A stretch of DNA of 30,300 bases from NCBI GenBank assembly GCA_934630375.1, contig CAKTVQ010000017.1:1-30300 (forward strand), written 5' to 3'. Origin of the DNA: an uncultured Collinsella sp. GTDB lineage: Bacteria; Actinomycetota; Coriobacteriia; Coriobacteriales; Coriobacteriaceae. Under the pieces are notes generated by a model. The model had not been told where the DNA came from, ran no database searches, and was given only the letters and a program-made list of their open reading frames with translations. A program made the translations under genes and the position numbers. Each line of letters begins with the position of its first letter. Within the stretch, counting starts at the first letter, position 1. This document shows, in pieces, positions 1 through 6,287 of the stretch.

Positions 1-200
1 AAGAGGATCTCCCCGGCCGTCGGCCGCAGCATCCCGCAGATCATCTTGAGCGTTGTCGACTTGCCGGCGCCGTTGGGACCGAGCAGCCCGTACACCTCGC
101 CCTCGCGGATATGAAGGCTCACATCGGCCACGGCGTCCTGCGCCTGGTCGCCGCGGCCGAAGCGCTTGGTGAGCCCACGCGTCTCGAGCATGTAACCCAT
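1..200 (-). CDS. ABC transporter ATP-binding protein, N-terminal part (cut by window edge)
   Basis: The minus strand encodes the first 66 residues of an ABC transporter nucleotide-binding domain; the rest lies beyond the window. The Walker A motif [12 protein letters not shown] is visible at about residues 39-50, followed by [15 protein letters not shown], which is typical of the ABC-2 type export ATPases (bacitracin/drug or lantibiotic export style). The start at 200 is chosen because an AAAGGA ribosome binding site lies about 7 bases upstream; a second ATG three codons in lacks such spacing. A GC-rich hairpin lies just upstream of the binding site. The substrate cannot be told from this part; a permease gene would be expected beyond the window edge. 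Confidence 0.9.
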   Translation of the reverse strand, partial: MGYMLETRGLTKRFGRGDQAQDAVADVSLHIREGEVYGLLGPNGAGKSTTLKMICGMLRPTAGEIL

Positions 201-221
201 GGGTTTATCCTTTCTCTTCCG

Positions 222-254
222 GGCGCGCGGGCCGAGTCACCGTGCCCGCGCGCC
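222..254. repeat. GC-rich hairpin upstream of ABC ATPase gene
   Basis: Bases 222-232 and 244-254 are perfect reverse complements (11 bp, core GCGCGCGGGC) around an 11-base loop. In the ABC gene transcript the hairpin would end just upstream of the GAAAGGAT ribosome binding site. No T-run follows on either strand, so it is not a classic terminator. It may be a leader structure or an operator. Confidence 0.6.
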
Positions 255-411
255 TTACCTTTCGGGTTCACCATCCATAGTGGGGCGCGTTTCTAACGAA
301 GCCATAACGGCCGTTGGATTCTTTTGGCGCCAACCCTTCTCGACCCGCACATCATGATTAATTTGCTTAAGGCAACAACTTTCCCGATCGATGTAATCAC
401 CGAATCAAAAC

Positions 412-468
412 GTGTACATCAGCCATCATAGATGCCGAAAAATGTCATATTTGGAGGCTGATGTACAC
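412..468. repeat. Perfect 13-bp inverted repeat, 31-base spacer
   Basis: GTGTACATCAGCC at 412-424 is repeated in inverted form as GGCTGATGTACAC at 456-468. Each arm contains the self-complementary hexamer TGTACA. The spacer is AT-richer and unpaired. The position between two divergent genes suggests a regulator-binding site with two half-sites about four helical turns apart, or a hairpin; the sequence alone does not decide. Confidence 0.7.
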
Positions 469-596
469 AAATGCAGAATCCCGCACAACCCAGTAGCATC
501 CTCCATATGTCTGGACTCTCTATGCTTACGCTGGATAGACATCGCCGGAACGGGTATAGTATCGAAAGTTTTGTCGTTAACCAGCGGGGGAGTCCT

Positions 597-1301
597 GTGG
601 GCATCAAAAAGAAGATCAAAAAGGAGCTTATCGGCACTTCCGATTACCCGTCGAATAAGATCTTTACGATCTCCAACTTCATCACCTTTACGCGCCTGGT
701 CCTCACGCTCGTCTTTCTGTACCTGTTTGTGACGGATAACAACCGCGTCATCGCCATCGTTATCTACGCCGTTGCCGCCTCCACCGACTGGATGGACGGC
801 CAGATCGCCCGCATGACTAAGACGGTCTCGTGGCTCGGCAAGGTCATGGATCCCATTTGCGACCGTGCACTGCTGTTTACCGGCGTGCTGGGCCTGGTAG
901 TCCGCGGAGAGCTGCCCATCTGGGTCTGCGTGCTCATTATTGGCCGCGACATCTATCTGGGCATCGGCACGCTTATCGTGCGTCATTATCACCGTCGCCC
1001 CATCGATGTCGTCTTTCCCGGAAAGATTGCCACTGCACTGCTCATGACCGGCTTCTCGCTCATGCTGCTCGGGTTCCCCGTTATTGACGGCCTGCATCTT
1101 TTACCTTCAACCCTTACGGCCTTCCCGGGCCTCAACGGAAGCTCGGTGCCCCTCGGCATCTTCTTTGTGTACGGCGGCGTGATCTTCTCCATGCTCACGA
1201 CTGTCATCTATTCCATTAAGGGCGGAGTGGCCATTAAACAGGCTCTCGCGCATCCCGAGGACGAGGACATCGACTTTCTGAACCCTGAAATCGAAGACTG
1301 A
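597..1301 (+). CDS. CDP-alcohol phosphatidyltransferase (PgsA2/cardiolipin synthase-like)
   Basis: A 234-residue integral membrane enzyme of the CDP-alcohol phosphatidyltransferase family, which joins a CDP-linked lipid to an alcohol acceptor. The family motif is complete: DWMDGQIAR, then G and KVMDPICD with the catalytic aspartates, near residues 62-84. Several hydrophobic segments follow and the tail is acidic. The GTG start at 597 has GGGGGAG about 5 bases upstream; a longer open frame from 471 has a non-conserved extension. It heads a run with an FHA and a MerR gene, recalling the actinobacterial pgsA2-garA-ftsR neighbourhood. A second family member at 21510-22148 looks like the true PgsA, so this one may be a cardiolipin synthase or another head-group transferase. 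Confidence 0.85.
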   Translation: MGIKKKIKKELIGTSDYPSNKIFTISNFITFTRLVLTLVFLYLFVTDNNRVIAIVIYAVAASTDWMDGQIARMTKTVSWLGKVMDPICDRALLFTGVLGLVVRGELPIWVCVLIIGRDIYLGIGTLIVRHYHRRPIDVVFPGKIATALLMTGFSLMLLGFPVIDGLHLLPSTLTAFPGLNGSSVPLGIFFVYGGVIFSMLTTVIYSIKGGVAIKQALAHPEDEDIDFLNPEIED

Positions 1302-1367
1302 TTCGTTGGGGTATGATTACGTACGGTTCATTATTTGCGGCACGTCCGCGATAAGTTAGGGGTTGTC

Positions 1368-1802
1368 ATGGACAACATGGTTAACAATATGCCTCAGAAT
1401 GATAAGACTGCTGACGCTACCTGCGTATTCCGCGTGCCTTCAAGCGACGTCACCGTTCCCGACCTCATGGCCAACGTGCGCATCACCGCCCCCGTTCTGT
1501 CCATCGTCAAGGGTCCGCAGACTGGTGCCGCCTTTGAGCTCGAGGACGACGTGACCACCATCGGCCGCGATCCTGCGAACGGCATCTTCCTCAATGACAT
1601 GACCGTTTCGCGTAGCCACGCGCGCATTATTCGCGAGGGCTTCGGCGCTCGCATCGAGGATCTGGGTTCGCTCAATGGCACCTGGGTCGACGGTGCCATC
1701 GTCAACGCGGCCCCGCTGCACGACGGTTCTTCCGTCCAGATCGGTACGTTTACGCTCATCTATCACGAGAGCACGCCGGAGCGCATCGAAACCGGTGAGT
1801 AG
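1368..1802 (+). CDS. FHA domain protein, GarA/OdhI-like
   Basis: A 144-residue cytoplasmic protein. The FHA fold, a phosphothreonine-binding module, spans about residues 44-131 with the canonical residues GRDPANG (Arg67), SRSHA (Ser81, His84) and SLNGT (Asn103). The N-terminal tail carries ATCVFRV at residues 17-23, which lines up with the ETTSVFRAD phospho-switch of mycobacterial GarA and corynebacterial OdhI, metabolic regulators controlled by Ser/Thr kinases. Thr18 matches the second threonine of that motif; the first is alanine. ATG 1368 has an AGGGG site 5 bases upstream. The gene lies 3 bp before a MerR gene, as garA/odhI lies before ftsR in other Actinobacteria. The target enzyme here is unknown. 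Confidence 0.88.
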   Translation: MDNMVNNMPQNDKTADATCVFRVPSSDVTVPDLMANVRITAPVLSIVKGPQTGAAFELEDDVTTIGRDPANGIFLNDMTVSRSHARIIREGFGARIEDLGSLNGTWVDGAIVNAAPLHDGSSVQIGTFTLIYHESTPERIETGE

Positions 1803-1805
1803 GGC

Positions 1806-2684
1806 ATGGCCGAACGCAACTATCTGAGTATCGGCCAAGTCGTCAACCTACTTCGAGGCGCATACCCCGATCTTTCGAACTCAAAAATTAGATTTCTAGA
1901 AGATGAGGGGCTCATTACCCCTCATCGTACGCCTAAGGGATACCGTCAGTACTCTAAGGAGGACGTTGATCGCCTGGAGGTCATCCTGCACTTGCAGAAG
2001 ACCCGCTACATGCCGCTCAACGTGATTAAGCAGCGCTTGGAAAACGCCACGGACCTGTCAACGCTCGCTTACGAGGTGGGCTTGCTGTCCGATGTTCCGC
2101 TCAAGACGGAGCCCAAGGAAACCAAGCAAAAGCTGCATCCCATCGAGACCATTCCCGATATGCTGGGCGTCGAGATCTCGTTTATCCGCTCGCTCGCCGA
2201 GAACGACCTCATTCGCATCATCAAGAGTCCGCAGAATCGCGAGCTTGTCGATGGTCGCGATTTTCCGATCATCCGCTACTGCTCCGAGCTGTCGCGCTTC
2301 CATATCGAGCCGCGCAACCTGCGTCAGTACGTATCGTCGGCAAACCGCGAGTCTTCGATGTTTGAGCAGGTTCTCGTGAGCATGCTCGGTATGGATACTT
2401 CCGATGACGAGCGCGACGCCAAGCTCGAGCGTGCGTTTAAGAAGCTTCACGACCTGACCGAGGGCGTGCACACTGCGCTACTCAAGAACCGCGTTTTTGA
2501 GTCGCTCAACGCCGTGGTCGAGGACGCCGACATCGATGCACTCGATGAGGAAATCGCTCGCTCCGAGTCCACCAAGGCCAAAAACGAAGAAACTGCCGCG
2601 CCGGCTTCGAACGAGGATTCTCTCGTAAAGCCGCTCAAGGTCGTCGCCCCTTCGCAATCCGGCACCGTCACCGCGGGCAAATAA
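1806..2684 (+). CDS. MerR-family regulator, FtsR-like
   Basis: A 292-residue DNA-binding regulator. An N-terminal MerR winged helix (about residues 4-75, IRFLEDEGLITPHRTPKGYRQY) is followed by a middle region with FHIEPRNLRQYVSSANRE around residues 160-180, a stretch typical of the actinobacterial FtsR/Rv1828 group that controls ftsZ in Corynebacterium. There are no metal or drug-binding cysteines as in classical MerR sensors. The tail (about 235-292) is acidic and alanine-rich, probably disordered. The gene starts 3 bp after the FHA gene and is surely cotranscribed with it. The assignment to the FtsR group rests on context plus this motif; the regulated promoters are not shown here. Confidence 0.85.
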   Translation: MAERNYLSIGQVVNLLRGAYPDLSNSKIRFLEDEGLITPHRTPKGYRQYSKEDVDRLEVILHLQKTRYMPLNVIKQRLENATDLSTLAYEVGLLSDVPLKTEPKETKQKLHPIETIPDMLGVEISFIRSLAENDLIRIIKSPQNRELVDGRDFPIIRYCSELSRFHIEPRNLRQYVSSANRESSMFEQVLVSMLGMDTSDDERDAKLERAFKKLHDLTEGVHTALLKNRVFESLNAVVEDADIDALDEEIARSESTKAKNEETAAPASNEDSLVKPLKVVAPSQSGTVTAGK

Positions 2685-2724
2685 CCGCTGCTGATATTTC
2701 GGCAACCCATTGAAAGGTCATGCA

Positions 2725-3255
2725 ATGTACGACTTCGAATCTCAAATCGTCGACATCCCCGACTATCCCGAGCCCGGAGTCATCTTCAAAGACATCACGC
2801 CGCTCTTTGGCAACCCCGAGGCGCTCAAAGCCATGACCGATGCCCTAGCCGAGCACTTTGCCGGCATGGGAATCACCAAGGTCGTAGGTCCCGAGGCTCG
2901 CGGCTTTATGGTTGGCGTACCGGTGGCTGTAGCCCTTGGTGCCGGCTTTGTTCCCGCACGTAAACCGGGTAAGCTGCCCCGCAAGACGGTGAGCCAGAGC
3001 TATGAGCTCGAATACGGCACCGACTCTATCGAGATCCATGCCGATGCCATCACCTCTAAAGATACCGTGTTGATTCTGGACGACTTGGTCGCGACGGGCG
3101 GAACCGTCGAGGCAACAGGTAAACTTGTGCGAGATATGGGCGCAAAGCTTGTGGGCTACGGGTGTATCCTTGAGCTTGCGTTTCTCAACCCGCGCGAGAA
3201 GCTCACGCCGACTGGCGACGATGTTGAGCTCTTTAGCCTGGTGACGGTAGACTAG
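2725..3255 (+). CDS. apt: Adenine phosphoribosyltransferase
   Basis: A 176-residue purine salvage enzyme that converts adenine and PRPP to AMP in the cytoplasm. The type I phosphoribosyltransferase loop VLILDDLVATGGT binds PRPP, and the N-terminal part IPDYPEPGVIFKDITPLF and VVGPEARGF are hallmarks of Apt. The length is normal for the family. ATG 2725 has GAAAGG 7 bases upstream and is preferred over an in-frame TTG at 2710. It lies 40 bp after the MerR gene and 32 bp before the NlpC/P60 gene on the same strand, so it is probably in the same transcript. Confidence 0.95.
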   Translation: MYDFESQIVDIPDYPEPGVIFKDITPLFGNPEALKAMTDALAEHFAGMGITKVVGPEARGFMVGVPVAVALGAGFVPARKPGKLPRKTVSQSYELEYGTDSIEIHADAITSKDTVLILDDLVATGGTVEATGKLVRDMGAKLVGYGCILELAFLNPREKLTPTGDDVELFSLVTVD

Positions 3256-3287
3256 CCGTTACCCTTAGTTACTGGAAAGGAAGCTAC

Positions 3288-4415
3288 ATGCGCACAGCAA
3301 ACACGCACAAAAACATGGCACGCTGCGCTGCTACAGCAACCCTCGCTTGTGTTTTGGGCTTGGGCCTCGCGGCTCCTGCCTACGCCGATACCGCATCCGA
3401 CCTTGCCGCTGCTCGTACGAAACTCGAGCAGATCGGTACCCAAACCCAGCAGATTTACGATGAGCTCGCCACGCAGACGCAGGCGCTCGATCAGACTGCC
3501 GGAGAGATCACGCAAAAGCAGCAGGAGATCGCCGATGGTCAGGCCAAGCTCTCGACCTATGTCGCCGGCGAGTACAAGACCGGCGGTCTGAGCCTGCTTC
3601 AGGTTCTGACGGGCGTTGACGACCTGAGCGATATGCTCAACCGTCTGTTCTACTACGGCAAAGTTTCCGATAAGCAGGCTCAGACCATTCAAGAGGTCAA
3701 GGAGCTTAAGCAGCAGCTCACCGATAAGCAGGCCGAGCAGGAGAAGAACGTCGCCTCCACGCAGAAGAAGGTCGACGAGCTTAACGCCCAGCAGGCTGAA
3801 GCCCAAAGCGTTGTGAACTCCCTGGATTCGCAGCTGCAGGCCGAGCTTGCCGCAGAGGCCGAGGCCAACGCCGCGCTGCAGGCCGGCATCAACGCCAGTA
3901 CTGCCGAGAAGGCCACGGTGAGCAACGAGACTGCCGGTACGACCGAGAACACCAACAACGGTGGTCAGACCAGCAATAACAACAACCAGGGCGGCAACAC
4001 TCCGGCTCCTACGCCGACACCTGCTCCGACGCCGCAGCCCTCCACGCCTGCTCCGGCTCCGACGCCTTCTGCTCCGAGCCAGTCCGTCGATGGTGGTTCT
4101 GTTGTCTCGCGTGCATACAGCAAGCTTGGTTGCGCTTATTCCTGGGGCGGAATTGGCCCGAACAGCTTCGACTGCTCTGGTTTTGTTAGCTATTGCCTCA
4201 CTGGTCGCTATTGCCGCCTGGGCACCACGGGTACCTTTATGGGCTGGACGCGTGTGTCCGATCCGCAGCCCGGTGACGTTGTGGTCAACTCGTACCACAC
4301 CGGCATTTACATCGGTGGTGGTCAGATGATTCATGCTTCCGACTACAACACGGGTGTTATCATCAGCTCCGTTGCCGCCGGCATGAACAACAACTATATC
4401 TTCGTGCGTTACTAA
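3288..4415 (+). CDS. Secreted NlpC/P60 peptidoglycan hydrolase with coiled coil
   Basis: A 375-residue exported cell-wall hydrolase. An N-terminal signal peptide (about 1-33, hydrophobic core then APAYAD) is followed by a long coiled coil (about 34-210), a spacer rich in Asn, Pro, Thr and Ala (about 215-268), and a C-terminal NlpC/P60 domain (about 270-375). The catalytic set is visible: Cys296 in FDCSGF, His337 in YHTGIYIG, and His349 in MIHASDY. Such enzymes cut peptide stems of peptidoglycan. The coiled-coil plus NlpC/CHAP layout resembles RipC, CwlO and PcsB, which are switched on by FtsEX, but no ftsEX is seen here. AAAGGAAG precedes the start. A terminator closes the gene. Confidence 0.92.
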   Translation: MRTANTHKNMARCAATATLACVLGLGLAAPAYADTASDLAAARTKLEQIGTQTQQIYDELATQTQALDQTAGEITQKQQEIADGQAKLSTYVAGEYKTGGLSLLQVLTGVDDLSDMLNRLFYYGKVSDKQAQTIQEVKELKQQLTDKQAEQEKNVASTQKKVDELNAQQAEAQSVVNSLDSQLQAELAAEAEANAALQAGINASTAEKATVSNETAGTTENTNNGGQTSNNNNQGGNTPAPTPTPAPTPQPSTPAPAPTPSAPSQSVDGGSVVSRAYSKLGCAYSWGGIGPNSFDCSGFVSYCLTGRYCRLGTTGTFMGWTRVSDPQPGDVVVNSYHTGIYIGGGQMIHASDYNTGVIISSVAAGMNNNYIFVRY

Positions 4416-4440
4416 GTCATCTTACACAGCGTGTGAATGT

Positions 4441-4480
4441 GGACCTCGTGGCTTTAAGTCGCGAGGTCCATTCTTTTTTT
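4441..4480 (+). terminator. Rho-independent terminator after NlpC/P60 gene
   Basis: GGACCTCG (4441-4448) pairs with CGAGGTCC (4462-4469), followed by ATTCTTTTTTT. It lies 25 bp after the NlpC/P60 stop codon and separates that operon from the degV gene. Confidence 0.9.
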
Positions 4481-4490
4481 CTCTAATCTT

Positions 4491-4527
4491 GTACGGCTAT
4501 CTAGTATTCAAAACTAGATAGCCGTAC
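4491..4527. promoter_or_regulatory. 15-bp palindrome upstream of degV-family gene
   Basis: GTACGGCTATCTAGT (4491-4505) and ACTAGATAGCCGTAC (4513-4527) are perfect reverse complements around a 7-base spacer. A TATAAT box lies at 4547-4552, so the right arm overlaps where its -35 would be. The position suggests an operator that blocks or assists polymerase at the degV promoter. The segment CAAAACTAGATAGCC (4509-4523) recurs with one change upstream of the DUF1836 regulator gene. Confidence 0.7.
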
Positions 4528-4546
4528 ATTCAGTTTGCAAGATGGC

Positions 4547-4552
4547 TATAAT
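4547..4552 (+). promoter_or_regulatory. -10 box of degV-family gene
   Basis: A perfect TATAAT lies 29 bases before the start codon. No good -35 is visible at the standard spacing, which falls at GTACAT at the end of the palindrome; this is consistent with an activated or repressor-controlled promoter. Confidence 0.6.
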
Positions 4553-4581
4553 TGTTGAGGAACAATTAGAAAGGACCCTCT

Positions 4582-5448
4582 ATGAGCTGGGCACTTATCT
4601 CCGATTCAAGCTGCAACCTCCGCGATTGGCAACCGACCGCGCCCCATACCACCTTTGCATTTGCGCCCCTCAAAATTCGAGTGGGGGAGCGTGAATTCAT
4701 CGATGACCTTTCGCTCGATGTTCATGAGCTCAACTGCGCTGTTCAGGCGGAGACGAACGCTTCTTCGAGCGCTTGTCCCAGCGTAGGGGAGTGGGCCGAG
4801 CTCTTCAAATTGGCAGACAAGACCATCTGCATGCCAATCTCTGAGGGCGTGTCGGGCAGCTACAACGCAGCAGCCACGGCTCGCGATATGGTTCTTGCCG
4901 AGGAACCGGACCGCAATATTCATCTTGTCAATTCGCGCGCAGCTGGCGGCAAAATGGACCTCATTTTCTTGCTGTTCGACCGCTATCTTGCAAGCAATCC
5001 GGATGTCTCATTCGAGGACGCTTGCGCATACTTCGATAGCCTTGAGCAGAACAGCAAAATCCTCTTCAGCTTGTGCAATTACGAAAACCTGGCCAAAGCC
5101 GGACGTATCCCTAAGGCAGCCGGCGTCATTGCCAACAAGCTCAATATCCGCATTTTGGGCACGGCGAGCGAGGCCGGTAAAATCGAACTCGTCGGGCACA
5201 CGCGTGGCGAAAAGAAGATGCTCAACAAGATCATCGACACCATGGAAGCCGAGGGTTTTACGGGCGGCGAGGTCATCATCGATCACGTTGAGAACGAAGC
5301 TGGAGCCCAGGCGCTTACTGACCGCATAGTCGAGCATTGGCCCGGCTCCAAGACCATCATCATGCCCTGCAACGGCCTGGATTCCTATTACGCCGAGATG
5401 CACGGCCTCATCATCGGCTACGGCATGGGCGTAGCTTCGGGCAAATAA
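4582..5448 (+). CDS. DegV family fatty-acid-binding protein (FakB-like)
   Basis: A 288-residue cytoplasmic DegV protein. Members bind a fatty acid and, as FakB, present it to the kinase FakA for phosphorylation before entry into phospholipid synthesis. Visible family features are ALISDSSCNL at the N-terminus, MPISEGVSGSYNAA at about residues 91-104 and NSRAAGGKMD in the middle. The length is normal. AGAAAGGA precedes the ATG by about 8 bases. The gene stands alone behind its own palindrome and promoter and ends at a strong terminator. No fakA is seen in the window. It could bind another lipid; the family annotation is firm, the ligand is not. Confidence 0.9.
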   Translation: MSWALISDSSCNLRDWQPTAPHTTFAFAPLKIRVGEREFIDDLSLDVHELNCAVQAETNASSSACPSVGEWAELFKLADKTICMPISEGVSGSYNAAATARDMVLAEEPDRNIHLVNSRAAGGKMDLIFLLFDRYLASNPDVSFEDACAYFDSLEQNSKILFSLCNYENLAKAGRIPKAAGVIANKLNIRILGTASEAGKIELVGHTRGEKKMLNKIIDTMEAEGFTGGEVIIDHVENEAGAQALTDRIVEHWPGSKTIIMPCNGLDSYYAEMHGLIIGYGMGVASGK

Positions 5449-5469
5449 AGTCCAACCAAGCAAAAATAT

Positions 5470-5513
5470 GGGCGGGACAAAGCGACAGATGGCTCTTTGT
5501 CCCGCCCGTTTTA
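5470..5513. terminator. Bidirectional terminator between convergent degV-family and DUF1836 genes
   Basis: GGGCGGGACAAAG (5470-5482) pairs perfectly with CTTTGTCCCGCCC (5495-5507), a 13-bp stem, followed by GTTTTATA on the plus strand and CATATTTTTG on the minus strand. It serves both convergent genes. Confidence 0.9.
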
Positions 5514-5521
5514 TACGTCGG

Positions 5522-6133
5522 CTAGCTATTAAATCCGTTGAACTTAAGATAGCTCATCAGGTACGCCTTCGAAACGAAGGATGAAACCGCGCTGCGCACA
5601 AGCAGCGACTCACGCGTTACCTGATGCGCCGTATCGGGAACCGGCGTCTGCTCGATGGAAAACGCCGAACGAATCGATGCCTCGAGCTGATCAACCACAT
5701 AGTCGAAGGCCGTCGGGGCATCGTAGCTCAATCGCTGAATGTTAAAGAGTGCCTGCACCGCAGCAATAGGTAGCACCTGCTTAAAGATGCAGATAGCGAT
5801 CAGACGGGCAATCTGCTCGCGGCCATATTGCTTTTTGACCGGAGCAGGCACCAGGCCGACCTTCACGTAGTTGTTGATCATCGATGGCGTAATGACGGGC
5901 TGCTCAACGCAAATGGACAGCGGCTCCATCCACAGCGCAACATACTCAATAACCTGGTCGCGATAGAGCGTCACATTGGGCAACTGGTCATAGCGCGGCA
6001 GACTCAACGTATTGAGTTTGCGCACGATTTCGGACTGAATAAATGCATCGGGCAGCACAGTGGGCTGAATATCCTCAGGCTTAATACTGACCGACGAATC
6101 GGACATAGGAATAACGTGTTTAACGTGGTTCAT
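5522..6133 (-). CDS. DUF1836 family putative transcriptional regulator
   Basis: A 203-residue protein of the DUF1836 family. The core LPNVTLYRDQVIEYV, then ITPSMINNYVKVGLVPAPVK and YGREQIARLIAICIFKQVL (about residues 50-130) is the family signature and resembles a MerR-like helix-turn-helix. The C-terminal third is less conserved. No enzyme motif is seen. The start at 6133 has GGAGG 7 bases upstream; a longer frame reaching 6262 runs back through a terminator and is not used. Its upstream region shares a 15-base motif with the degV operator region, so it may regulate both genes. The family's function is not established. Confidence 0.8.
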   Translation of the reverse strand: MNHVKHVIPMSDSSVSIKPEDIQPTVLPDAFIQSEIVRKLNTLSLPRYDQLPNVTLYRDQVIEYVALWMEPLSICVEQPVITPSMINNYVKVGLVPAPVKKQYGREQIARLIAICIFKQVLPIAAVQALFNIQRLSYDAPTAFDYVVDQLEASIRSAFSIEQTPVPDTAHQVTRESLLVRSAVSSFVSKAYLMSYLKFNGFNS

Positions 6134-6160
6134 AAGAGGCCTCCGTTCATTTTCTATATT

Positions 6161-6183
6161 GTATTCTAGGTTATCTAGTTTTG
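6161..6183 (-). promoter_or_regulatory. Motif shared with degV operator, upstream of DUF1836 gene
   Basis: On the minus strand this reads CAAAACTAGATAACC followed by TAGAATAC. The first 15 bases match 4509-4523 upstream of the degV-family gene with one substitution. CTAGATA and CTAGAATA form an imperfect direct pair here, whereas in front of degV the CTAGATA units are inverted. A TACAAT -10-like hexamer overlaps the end of the motif, which fits an autoregulatory operator. Confidence 0.55.
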
Positions 6184-6204
6184 CATACCACATAGCCGGC
6201 AAGT

Positions 6205-6247
6205 AAAAGTGGTTGGACAACACATTGATGCATCGCCCAACCACTTT
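6205..6247 (-). terminator. Terminator after trxB
   Basis: Bases 6206-6216 and 6237-6247 form a perfect 11-bp stem (AAAGTGGTTGG and its complement) with a 20-base loop. Read leftwards it is followed by TACTT, and read rightwards by GTTT. It lies between the trxB stop and the DUF1836 gene leader, separating two same-strand genes. Confidence 0.75.
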
Positions 6248-6287
6248 GTTTAAAGATAGCAACCTTACATAAGATATATTATCGTAC

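Larger units (their letters stand above)
201..596. other. Intergenic region between divergent genes
   Basis: This 396-bp stretch separates the leftward ABC ATPase gene from the rightward phosphatidyltransferase gene. It holds a GC-rich inverted repeat (222-254), a perfect 13-bp inverted repeat with a 31-base spacer (412-468) and a TATAGT hexamer at 555-560 that could be a -10 box for the rightward gene, although no good -35 is seen at the right distance. No convincing gene was found. An open frame upstream of 597 is continuous with the phosphatidyltransferase but lacks family similarity. Confidence 0.6.

Noticed and set aside
1303..1337. Promoter TTGGGG-17-CATTAT before the FHA gene
   Set aside because: The hexamers match the consensus weakly and the gene is only 66 bp after the preceding same-strand gene, so cotranscription is as likely.
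3252..4334. Minus-strand open frame of 360 codons
   Set aside because: Antisense to the NlpC/P60 gene; Leu/Arg-rich composition typical of a shadow frame.
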